6,290 bases of DNA from JANOQP01 sp044227705. GTDB lineage: Bacteria > Bacteroidota > Bacteroidia > Chitinophagales > Saprospiraceae. Below, piece after piece: positions 1-5,323 of this stretch. The stretch spans positions 1-6,290 of the forward strand of contig JBGAWE010000249.1 in NCBI GenBank assembly GCA_044227705.1, read 5' to 3'. The first letter of the stretch is position 1, and the number at the start of each line of letters is the position of its first letter. A model generated the notes under the pieces. It was not told the origin of the DNA. It searched no databases and saw nothing but the letters and a program-made list of their open reading frames with translations. The position numbers and the translations under genes were made by a program.

Positions 1-47
1 GTGTCCCGACCGGCCGCCCCGCGTACTTTTCGTATAGTTCGAGAATA

Positions 48-1361
48 TCAGCCCGCCTGTTCGGCGAGCCAGCTTTTGACCCATTCCGTCGTGACCGACT
101 TGGGCCGTTCGAGCGGCATCCCCAGCGCGCGCGACCAGCAGCCCGCCGCCAGCACCCCGAGCGCCCGCGACACGCCGAACAGCACCGTGTAAAAGTTGTA
201 CTGGGTAAAACCGAGCGTCACGAGGATGGAGCCGCTGTGCGCATCGACGTTTGGCCACGGGTTCTTGATTTTTCCGAGGCTCGAGAGGATGGGCGGCACC
301 ACGTCGAAGACCTTCCAAACGATTTTCACGAGGTCGCTGTCCGGCAGGTTGTCCTCGGCGAACGACCGCTGCGCCATGAAGCGCGGGTCGGGCTTGCGCA
401 GCACCGCGTGGCCGTAGCCGGGGATGACGCGGCCCTGCGAGAGCGTGCTTTTGACGTACTCGCCTATCTGCTCGCGGCTCGGCTTCGAGGTGCCGAGCGT
501 GTCGGTCATTTTTTGAATCCAGCGGATGACCTCTTGGTTGGCCAGCCCGTGCAGCGGGCCGGAGAGCGCGTTCATCGCGGCCGAGAAGGCGAGGTACGGG
601 TCGCTCAACGTCGAGCCGACGAGGTGCGTCGTGTGCGCCGAGGCGTTGCCGCCCTCGTGGTCGGCGTGGATGGTGAGGAAGAGGCGCATGTACTCCCGGA
701 AGGTCGCGTCGTCGAAGCCGAGCATGTGGGCGAAGTTGCCGCCCCAGTCGAGCGAAATGTCGGGCAGGATGTGCTCCCCATTATGGTAGACACGGCGGAA
801 GATGTACGCGGCGATGCGCGGCAGGCGGGCGATGATGTTCATCGTGTCCTCGTAGGTCGCATCCCAATATTCGTTTTTGTTGAAACCCTCGTTGTAGCGG
901 CGGGCGAAGACCGAGGTGTTCTGCATCGCCATGATGCCGACGGAGAACTGCGTCATCGGGTGCGCATCGACCGGCAGAGCGTCAATCGCTTTAAAAACAT
1001 GGTCGGGGACGTTGGCCCGGCGCACCCAGTTTTCGGAGAGCCAATGGACGTTCTCCGCCGTCGGGACCTCGCCCACGAGCATCAGCCAAAAGAGGCCTTC
1101 GGGCAGCGGCTCCTTCCCGCCGGGGGCCTTCGGCAATTTCTCCCTCAATTCAGGGATGGAAAAGCCGCGAAACCGGATGCCCTCCTCCGAGTCGAGCAGC
1201 GAGGTCTCCCAGATCATGGAGGTGATGTCGCGCATGCCGCCGTAGGCTTGTTCGAGCTTCACGTCGTCGAGCTGGCGGTCGCCGTGCTCCTTGATGAGTT
1301 CCTTTACTTCTTTGGCGTGCGCCTGCGATTTTTCCTGAAAGAGCGACTTCAACGGGTCCAT
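48..1361 (-). CDS. gltA: Citrate synthase, type I (eukaryotic-like)
   Basis: Condenses acetyl-CoA with oxaloacetate to citrate, the entry step of the TCA cycle, in the cytoplasm. The 437-residue product follows the mitochondrial/type I form along its whole length. Recognisable blocks are YGGMRDITSMIWETS, GIRFRGFSIPE, EEPLPEGLFW-like KEPLPEGLFW, DHEGGNASAHTTHLVG and FGVSRALGVLAAGCWSRALG. The catalytic triad is intact: His271 in PLHGLAN, His318 in PGYGHAVLR and Asp373 in NVDAHSG. The His318-Asp373 spacing of 55 equals that of pig His320-Asp375. I chose the ATG at 1361 (MDPLKSLFQEK) because homology begins there. An in-frame ATG at 1445 would add 28 residues encoded partly by the REP-like repeat. 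No Shine-Dalgarno is seen. The gene lies 99 bp downstream of the acetyltransferase gene on the same strand. As a type I enzyme it probably lacks the NADH allostery of the E. coli hexamer (inference). Confidence 0.96.
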   Translation of the reverse strand: MDPLKSLFQEKSQAHAKEVKELIKEHGDRQLDDVKLEQAYGGMRDITSMIWETSLLDSEEGIRFRGFSIPELREKLPKAPGGKEPLPEGLFWLMLVGEVPTAENVHWLSENWVRRANVPDHVFKAIDALPVDAHPMTQFSVGIMAMQNTSVFARRYNEGFNKNEYWDATYEDTMNIIARLPRIAAYIFRRVYHNGEHILPDISLDWGGNFAHMLGFDDATFREYMRLFLTIHADHEGGNASAHTTHLVGSTLSDPYLAFSAAMNALSGPLHGLANQEVIRWIQKMTDTLGTSKPSREQIGEYVKSTLSQGRVIPGYGHAVLRKPDPRFMAQRSFAEDNLPDSDLVKIVWKVFDVVPPILSSLGKIKNPWPNVDAHSGSILVTLGFTQYNFYTVLFGVSRALGVLAAGCWSRALGMPLERPKSVTTEWVKSWLAEQAG

Positions 1362-1414
1362 GTCTGGCGGGAGTTTTTGATGAAGATTTTGGGCTGGATG
1401 AATTTCGGGCGAAT

Positions 1415-1464
1415 GTAGCACAGCATTCATGCTGTGGGCAAACACGGCCGGAATGCTGTGCTAC
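1415..1464. repeat. REP/BIME-like inverted repeat pair (GTAG + hairpin)
   Basis: Two 22-bp half-elements lie in inverted orientation around a 6-bp spacer (GGCAAA, 1437-1442). The left half (1415-1436, plus strand) reads GTAG followed by CACAGCATTCATGCTGTG, which folds perfectly. The right half (1464-1443, minus strand) reads GTAG followed by CACAGCATTCCGGCCGTG, an imperfect hairpin with one A/C mismatch in the stem. The halves agree at 19 of 22 positions, and the outer 14 bp (1415-1428 and 1451-1464) are perfectly complementary. A GTAG tetranucleotide 5' of an imperfect hairpin is the known signature of REP sequences acted on by REP-associated tyrosine transposases (RAYT/TnpA-REP). Inverted pairs are called BIMEs. 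No such transposase is in this window, so the assignment rests on structure alone. The element could also protect or terminate the acetyltransferase mRNA 3' end, but no T-tract follows the hairpin. Confidence 0.7.
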
Positions 1465-2375
1465 GTCCACGCGACGGCCGAGATGCGCCAACCGGCGGCG
1501 GTCTTGACGAACTGGAAGGTCTTCGCCCCTTTCTCCTCGAACGCCGCCCCGTCGCGGATGCCCGATTTTTCATAAAAGGAGAAACGCTGCGCGATGCCGC
1601 CCGCGATTTTCGTCTCGCCGGATGTCTCGAACTCCGCGAACTCGGCCAGCTCGCCGCCTTCCAGGATTGCGCGGCGCGTGGCGGCGAAGGTTCTCAGGTT
1701 GAAGATTTCGGGCTTGTAGCCCGTGCATTTGATGAAAAGAGCCTTCGGCAAACAGAGCTTTTCGAGCCAGCGGAGGCGCGGCCGTTTCAGCCCCTTTTTG
1801 GTGAAAACACCGAAGAACTGGCGGGTCAAAAGCTCGACTTCCAACCGGTCGGGGTCGGCCGCCGTCTTTCCGTCGGTCAAAAGGAGGAGTTCCTCGCGCG
1901 TCTCGGGGAAGTCGAAAAAGTGGGAGGGGCGCAGGCCGATCTTCCTCAAAAGGGAAATAGAGGCCACGTTGTCGGGGTCGCAGAAGGCAAGGACAGGTGA
2001 TTTTCTCAGCGTCTTTTTGGCAAACCGCATCACGGCTCGCGCCGACTCGAGCGCGTACCCTTTTCCAAAAAACTCGGGCAGGAAGGCGAAGCCGATGTCG
2101 ACATGGTCCAAAAAGTCGCGTTGGATGAGGCCGCAGGTACCGATGGGCTGGCCCGTCTCTTTCAAAATGACGGGCCAAAAGCCGAAGCCGTTTTCGGCGT
2201 AGCTCTTGATGTTGCGGTCGCGCAGGTAGTTCTCGGCGTCCTCGACCGTGCGCACCTGCCGGTCTCCGATGAACTCAAGCCAACCAGGCGAGTTGACGAG
2301 CTGGAGGAAGAAAGGTGCGTCGTCGAGCGTGAACTCGCGCAGCAGGAGGCGGCGGGTGGTGGCGATGGGCTTCAT
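1461..2375 (-). CDS. GNAT acetyltransferase (RimJ/RimL type) fused to DUF4440/SnoaL-like domain
   Basis: A 304-aa two-domain protein. Residues 1-168 are a GNAT N-acetyltransferase of the RimJ/RimL type. It begins TTRRLLLREFTLDDAPF. The acetyl-CoA loop is EFFGKGYALES (residues 101-111), and DNVASISLLRKIGLR (135-149) is the usual motif that follows. It should transfer acetyl from acetyl-CoA to an amine; the substrate is unknown. Residues about 178-304 resemble the NTF2-fold DUF4440/SnoaL-like family: QFFGVFTKKG, LCLPKALFIKC, GGIAQRFSFYEKSG and the C-terminal KTFQFVKTAAGWRISAVAW. The linker is in frame with no sign of a frameshift. The start at 2375 (MKPIATTRR) matches the normal GNAT N-terminus; 117 upstream codons are open but read antisense into the peroxidase gene. 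The product ends right after the AVAWT residues because the TAG stop lies in the REP-like repeat, so the native tail may have been trimmed. Domain identities are from memory of the families. Confidence 0.88.
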   Translation of the reverse strand: MKPIATTRRLLLREFTLDDAPFFLQLVNSPGWLEFIGDRQVRTVEDAENYLRDRNIKSYAENGFGFWPVILKETGQPIGTCGLIQRDFLDHVDIGFAFLPEFFGKGYALESARAVMRFAKKTLRKSPVLAFCDPDNVASISLLRKIGLRPSHFFDFPETREELLLLTDGKTAADPDRLEVELLTRQFFGVFTKKGLKRPRLRWLEKLCLPKALFIKCTGYKPEIFNLRTFAATRRAILEGGELAEFAEFETSGETKIAGGIAQRFSFYEKSGIRDGAAFEEKGAKTFQFVKTAAGWRISAVAWT

Positions 2376-2475
2376 GATTGAAATTTTGACGGGGCGAATG
2401 AAGCGAAACCCAGTGCTCTGCACTCGAACCTCGGCCCTAAAATTTGGCTTCCTTTGCCTCCAAATCCAGATAAAA
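2376..2475. promoter_or_regulatory. Divergent promoter region, acetyltransferase/peroxidase
   Basis: This 100-bp gap separates two head-to-head genes and should hold both promoters. On the plus strand AAAATTTG (2439-2446) differs at one position from the Bacteroidota -7 consensus TAnnTTTG and would give a leader of roughly 20-25 nt before the peroxidase ATG. I see no clear -33 element paired with it. A short perfect palindrome, AGTGC-TCT-GCACT (2412-2424), lies between the two starts and is a possible operator. I found no good -7 match on the minus strand. These are weak consensus matches, not demonstrated sites. Confidence 0.3.
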
Positions 2476-2946
2476 ATGGACTCCATCCACCGCTTTTCGG
2501 TCAACGGCCTCGATGGGAAGGCCATCGACTTCTCCTCGTTTAAGGGGAAAAAAATCCTCGTCGTCAACACCGCCTCCGAGTGCGGATACACGCCGCAGTA
2601 CCAGCAACTGGAGGAGCTGCACGAGCAGTTCTCCGACCGGCTGACCGTCGTCGGCTTCCCCTGCAACGACTTCGGCGGGCAGGAGCCGGGCGAGGCTGGC
2701 GAGATTGCCGCCGTCTGCCAGCGCAACTACAGCGTCTCCTTTCCGATGGCCGAAAAGGTGGCGATACTCGGCCCGTCGCCCGCGCCCGTCTACCGCTGGC
2801 TGACGCGGAAGGAGGAGAACGGCGCGTTCGACTCGACCGTCAGTTGGAATTTCCAGAAATACCTGCTCGACGAGGACGGGCGGCTCGTGTCGATGTTCGC
2901 GCCGTCGGTCTCGCCGCTCGACGAGGGGCTGCTTGCGGCGATTTGA
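2476..2946 (+). CDS. Glutathione peroxidase family protein, 2-Cys thioredoxin-dependent type
   Basis: Reduces hydrogen or lipid peroxides in the cytoplasm. The 156-aa product has the full GPx catalytic set: peroxidatic Cys36 in NTASECGYTPQY, Gln69 in FPCNDFGGQEPG, and Trp124-Asn125 in SWNFQKYLLDEDG. Cys81 in AVCQRNYSVSFP sits where thioredoxin-linked GPx enzymes (such as yeast Gpx3, Cys36/Cys82) carry the resolving cysteine, so thioredoxin rather than glutathione is the likely reductant. Residue 65 is Asp where most relatives have Gln (FPCNQFG). The ATG at 2476 is preceded by the A-rich AGATAAAA, has no Shine-Dalgarno, and gives the usual family N-terminus (MDSIHRFSVNGLDGK). Upstream in-frame ATGs would add a non-homologous tail. 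No signal peptide is visible. The stop lies 6 bp from that of the convergent outer-membrane gene. Cys63 is a further thiol near the active site. Confidence 0.95.
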   Translation: MDSIHRFSVNGLDGKAIDFSSFKGKKILVVNTASECGYTPQYQQLEELHEQFSDRLTVVGFPCNDFGGQEPGEAGEIAAVCQRNYSVSFPMAEKVAILGPSPAPVYRWLTRKEENGAFDSTVSWNFQKYLLDEDGRLVSMFAPSVSPLDEGLLAAI

Positions 2947-2954
2947 GCCTCGTC
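2920..2954. terminator. Possible bidirectional 3'-end hairpin
   Basis: GACGAGG (2920-2926) pairs with CCTCGTC (2948-2954) around the peroxidase stop codon. The stem could extend by two more pairs if two G are bulged. The right arm also overlaps the stop codon of the convergent gene. Because the stem is symmetric, it would form in both transcripts. No T-tract follows on either strand, so it is not a classical intrinsic terminator; it may only mark or protect 3' ends. Confidence 0.3.
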
Positions 2955-4350
2955 AAAGGGCCGTCTTCGTGCTGATGAAAACGCCCCATTCCCCGCGCTG
3001 GTTGATGCTCCACTCCACCTGCCCGACGAGGCTGTACGCCGCCACGAGGTCGATGCCGATGCCGCCGCCCCAGAGCGGTCGGTTGGAGAGCGGGTTCCCG
3101 GCTTGATAGAATCGGTCTCTGACGTAGCCGACGTCGCTGTTGAGCGTCAGGTACGCAGTGACGGGCCAGACCTGCAGGCTGCGGATGGGCATCACGGGGG
3201 TGATATCCCACGTCCGCTCGTCGAATTTCAGCCGGAGGGAGGTCTTCGCCCGAGCGTACCGCGCCCCGTCGACGACGTAGAACTCGTAGCCGTGCAGGTA
3301 GTCGCGGCCGTAGCCGAGGCCGGGCGAGTTGAAGTAGGGGATTTTGCTGCCGGTCAATTCGACCTTACCTTTCAGGTCGATTTCGGCACTCAAGTCGCGA
3401 CTGAAGCTGCGCCAGAGGACCGTCTGGAAAGAGGCCGTCATCAAGTTGAGGTCGCCGTGCCGACTGCCCGACCGCTCGAGGGCCAGCTCCTCGAAATGGC
3501 CATGCAGCGGGTAAGGCTTCGCGTCGCGCAGGTCGTGGCGGACGTTGAGCAGGGTGCTGAAATACCGCTGGCGGCTTTTTCCATTGAGAAAGAAATCGGG
3601 GTTCAACTCGCTGGCCACCACATCGACGACTCGGTTGTCGTGCCAGCTCGCCCGCAGGGCGTATGACCAAAATAGCCTCGGCCGTGCCCGCATCGTGAGG
3701 GCGAACTGTCGGCGGTCGAAGTTGAATTTGTCCTCATCAAAATAGAGCCGCAGCCGGTTGTCGACGGAGCGGTATCCAATCTCGCGCTGCCGTCGCCACA
3801 GCGCCTGCCCCTCCAGCCCGAGGACTCGGTTTCGGAACAGGCCGGGCATGTCGTACTTGGCCTCGTAATGGCTCGAATAGCCCCAGTTCATCTTGACGCG
3901 CAGCCGCTCGTTGCGGCCGATGAAGTTTTTGAAAAAGAACCAAGATCCGAGGTCGAGGTAGCGCAGCGAGGCGCGGTGCTTTTGCAGCCAGACGTTTGGG
4001 TTTCGGTCGGCCAGCTCGAAAATCGGCTGGACGGTCGACCGCGTGCGCTCCCGCACTTTCACCAGCACCGGGCAATGCCCGAGACTGTCCGCCGCGCCGA
4101 CCTCGATGGAGACATCTGAAAAGAGCCCGAGGTTCATCAAAAAGAGCCGGTTGCGGGCCATCCGCCGGGCAAACTCGTGGGGGCTAATCGTGTCGCCGAC
4201 CTCGAAGTCCATGTCGCGCAGCATGGTGTTGGCGGCCGTGTGCTGGTTGCCGTGAAACTCGATGCGGCCGACGCGGACGCCTCTTTTTTGGGAAAAGGAG
4301 ATTGTTGTGGCGAGGAGAAGACAGCAAAGGGCGAGCAGGCGAAGGGCCAT
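2953..4350 (-). CDS. Outer-membrane protein with one POTRA domain and Omp85 (BamA/TamA-like) barrel
   Basis: A 465-aa secreted outer-membrane protein. Residues 1-20 are a signal peptide (MALRLLALCCLLLATTISFS). Residues about 26-100 are a single POTRA domain: VGRIEFHGNQHTAANTMLRD, then FEVGDTISPHEFARRMARNRLFLMNLGLFSDVSIEV. Residues about 105-465 are rich in alternating aromatic/polar strands, as expected of a 16-strand Omp85 barrel, and run to the C-terminus (GEWGVFISTKTAL). The conserved L6 motif, normally (V/I)RGY, reads LHGYEFYVVDG (residues 352-362), with His353 in place of Arg. With one POTRA it is too short to be the main BamA (usually five POTRAs in Bacteroidota). A lipid- or protein-translocating accessory of the TamA/short-Omp85 type is likelier; its substrate is unknown. 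The ATG at 4350 starts the signal peptide directly; 47 further codons upstream are open but lack signal character. The gene is convergent with the peroxidase gene and about 100 bp downstream of an 88-aa ORF. Confidence 0.88.
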   Translation of the reverse strand: MALRLLALCCLLLATTISFSQKRGVRVGRIEFHGNQHTAANTMLRDMDFEVGDTISPHEFARRMARNRLFLMNLGLFSDVSIEVGAADSLGHCPVLVKVRERTRSTVQPIFELADRNPNVWLQKHRASLRYLDLGSWFFFKNFIGRNERLRVKMNWGYSSHYEAKYDMPGLFRNRVLGLEGQALWRRQREIGYRSVDNRLRLYFDEDKFNFDRRQFALTMRARPRLFWSYALRASWHDNRVVDVVASELNPDFFLNGKSRQRYFSTLLNVRHDLRDAKPYPLHGHFEELALERSGSRHGDLNLMTASFQTVLWRSFSRDLSAEIDLKGKVELTGSKIPYFNSPGLGYGRDYLHGYEFYVVDGARYARAKTSLRLKFDERTWDITPVMPIRSLQVWPVTAYLTLNSDVGYVRDRFYQAGNPLSNRPLWGGGIGIDLVAAYSLVGQVEWSINQRGEWGVFISTKTAL

Positions 4351-4399
4351 CGACGGGCGGGTTGTTTTTCCTGCAAAACTATTTCGGAAGGGGCCAAAT

Positions 4400-4437
4400 G
4401 CCCGAACGGGCGGCCCCGAGCGGCCCAATCGGCCGTT
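4400..4437. other. GC-rich hairpin cluster between the 88-aa ORF and the Omp85 gene
   Basis: Two compact inverted repeats sit side by side in the 100-bp gap: GCCCG-AA-CGGGC (4400-4411) and CGGCC-CAATC-GGCCG (4421-4435). In the minus-strand transcript they would fold just after the 88-aa ORF and before the outer-membrane gene. No T-tract follows, so intrinsic termination is doubtful. Attenuation or RNA processing is possible, and chance folding in GC-rich DNA is a fair alternative. Confidence 0.3.
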
Positions 4438-4450
4438 GAAAAGGCCTGGT

Positions 4451-4717
4451 TCAGCGGCCGAGCCGCTCTTTCTCCTTCTTGTCGACAGCAAACCGGAAGG
4501 CCGTGTCGCGCCGCAACCCAGCCTTCTTCCGACGGCCGCAGCATTCGCCGCGCCCGTGCGCGATGGACTGCGGGCGCGGCCCGAAGCCGCTAAACGCTCC
4601 CTCTTCCTCCGAAAAGGACTCGTCGCGCAGGTCCAAAATGGGCGTGCGCAGGTCGGGGCGAACCGCGTCGAATTGGGCGTTGGCCCGCAGCCAGTCGAGT
4701 TTTTCCTTGCGCTTCAT
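4451..4717 (-). CDS. Hypothetical protein, 88 aa, charged
   Basis: I do not recognise this product. It is 88 residues, soluble and strongly charged, with a basic N-terminus (MKRKEKLDWLRANAQF), an acidic middle (LDLRDESFSEEEGAF), a Cys pair (residues about 59-60, GECCGRRKKAG) and a Lys/Glu/Arg-rich end (AVDKKEKERLGR). No signal peptide or membrane segment is visible. Its codons end mostly in G or C, like the certain genes here, which supports real coding. The start at 4717 follows a small hairpin (TTTGG-TTTT-CCAAA, 4737-4750) that may lie in its leader; no Shine-Dalgarno is seen. It is co-oriented with the Omp85 gene 100 bp downstream, so the two may share a transcript. The overlapping plus-strand frames in this stretch look like shadows. 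It could be a lineage-specific small protein or a false ORF in GC-rich DNA. Confidence 0.5.
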   Translation of the reverse strand: MKRKEKLDWLRANAQFDAVRPDLRTPILDLRDESFSEEEGAFSGFGPRPQSIAHGRGECCGRRKKAGLRRDTAFRFAVDKKEKERLGR

Positions 4718-4870
4718 GACTTTCAGATTGTCTCAATTTGGTTTTCCAAAAAATGTGCCGCCTCACCCGCTTTTGTTACCCGCCACCTGAAAAGGTCGGG
4801 ATTTTTTTTCTCGGAGACACCGGCGGCCCCTTCTCACCCTTATCGCCTGACTTACGGATTGTGCGAGCCG

Positions 4871-4999
4871 ATGGTTTGCTGGGCGGACGGGCTTCTTGTG
4901 CCGCTTGATGCGGCGAACCGGCGGATTGTGAACGATTTGGGGAAGTTTTTGCCGCCTCGGCGCGGGCAGGCGGCCGATATTTATCAAGACATTAAATAA
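4871..4999 (+). CDS. Doubtful small ORF, 42 aa
   Basis: The reading frame MVCWADGLLVPLDAANRRIV, continuing NDLGKFLPPRRGQAADIYQD and ending IK, looks more protein-like than the opposite strand, with balanced hydrophobic and charged residues and a clean TAA stop. I cannot name a family. The frame is open far upstream of this ATG, but that part runs antisense to the 88-aa and Omp85 genes. Third positions are mixed (several T) and there is no ribosome site. It may be a real small protein, the 3' remnant of a decayed gene, or chance. Confidence 0.25.
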   Translation: MVCWADGLLVPLDAANRRIVNDLGKFLPPRRGQAADIYQDIK

Positions 5000-5205
5000 A
5001 AATCCCTCCACCTTCGCCCCGAAACCGCGCTCTCCGGGAAACCGCGCACGAAGTTTGCTGTCAACCCGAGACGAACCGTTGACCGTGTTTTAATCCACAG
5101 ACAAGCTGCCGACAGACCGGCGTACCAAAACTGATTCTCATGACCGAGCCATTCTCCAGCCCGCTGGCCAAGCTGCCTGCGCCCGATTTTTCCCCGCATT
5201 TCCGA

Positions 5206-5234
5206 GGCCGTTTTTGTTGAAAACAACTCCGGCC
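5206..5234. other. Two-level stem-loop upstream of the surface-protein gene
   Basis: The outer arms GGCCG (5206-5210) and CGGCC (5230-5234) enclose an inner stem GTTG-AAAA-CAAC (5216-5227). An alternative inner pairing is GTTTT-TGTTG-AAAAC (5210-5224). It stands 10 bp before the long palindrome. Its role is unknown: it may be the end of an upstream transcript or a structured 5' leader. Confidence 0.35.
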
Positions 5235-5244
5235 AGTTCCCATC

Positions 5245-5271
5245 CCAAACCATTGACTGTCAACGGTTTGG
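5245..5271. promoter_or_regulatory. 27-bp palindrome, candidate operator
   Basis: CCAAACCATTGAC (5245-5257) and GTCAACGGTTTGG (5259-5271) are inverted arms of 13 bp around a single T, with one mismatch (A5252/C5264). The centre is 66 bp upstream of the surface-protein ATG. Length, symmetry and position fit a binding site for a dimeric regulator. In RNA it would have essentially no loop, which favours a DNA-level role. GTCAAT recurs at 5284-5289 and GTCAAC/GTTGAC at 5060-5065 and 5078-5083. Confidence 0.5.
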
Positions 5272-5323
5272 CTGTTCCCATTTGTCAATTTCTTCCCGTA
5301 CATAATCTTTAAAATCTGGTTAC

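Larger units (their letters stand above)
5000..5323. promoter_or_regulatory. Non-coding leader and promoter region of the surface-protein gene
   Basis: About 320 bp with no convincing gene on either strand. It holds a 10-bp direct repeat GAAACCGCGC (5021-5030, 5038-5047; period 17), a direct repeat CAAGCTGCC (5102-5110, 5169-5177), a two-level hairpin at 5206-5234, a 27-bp palindrome at 5245-5271, and several GTCAAC-like hexamers. Close to the ATG at 5324 the DNA becomes AT-rich (TACATAATCTTTAAAATC, 5299-5316), as expected of a core promoter. TTTG at 5281-5284 could be a -33 element, but the matching -7 (TAATCTTT, 5303-5310) is poor against TAnnTTTG. Confidence 0.45.

Noticed and set aside
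1..47. Possible terminator or RNA gene after citrate synthase
   Set aside because: No stable hairpin with a T-tract and no tRNA arms are visible in these 47 bases; a GTTCGA at 37-42 is not in a tRNA context.
237..1418. Long 393-aa open frame on the plus strand
   Set aside because: It is antisense to the clearly homologous citrate synthase gene; its Arg/Val/Glu-rich composition is typical of a mirror frame of GC-rich codons.
1362..1445. 28-residue N-terminal extension of citrate synthase from an ATG at 1445
   Set aside because: The added residues are partly encoded by the REP-like repeat and have no counterpart in the family; homology starts at the ATG at 1361.
1434..2000. 188-aa plus-strand frame, and others antisense to the acetyltransferase
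   Set aside because: They mirror an intact two-domain protein on the other strand and show no recognisable motif.
2376..2726. 117-codon upstream extension of the acetyltransferase
   Set aside because: It overlaps the peroxidase gene in antisense, is low in protein character (runs of Ser/Cys) and precedes the normal GNAT start.
4262..4870. Upstream part of a long plus-strand frame running into the 42-aa ORF
   Set aside because: It lies antisense to the signal peptide region of the Omp85 gene and to the 88-aa ORF; its composition looks like a shadow frame.
5021..5047. GAAACCGCGC direct repeats as a possible CRISPR fragment or iteron array
   Set aside because: There are only two 10-bp copies at a 17-bp period, with no further units or spacer pattern.
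4984..5253. 89-aa minus-strand frame in the leader region
   Set aside because: It starts inside the 27-bp palindrome, covers the repeat-rich non-coding stretch, and has no recognisable motif or coding-like codon use.
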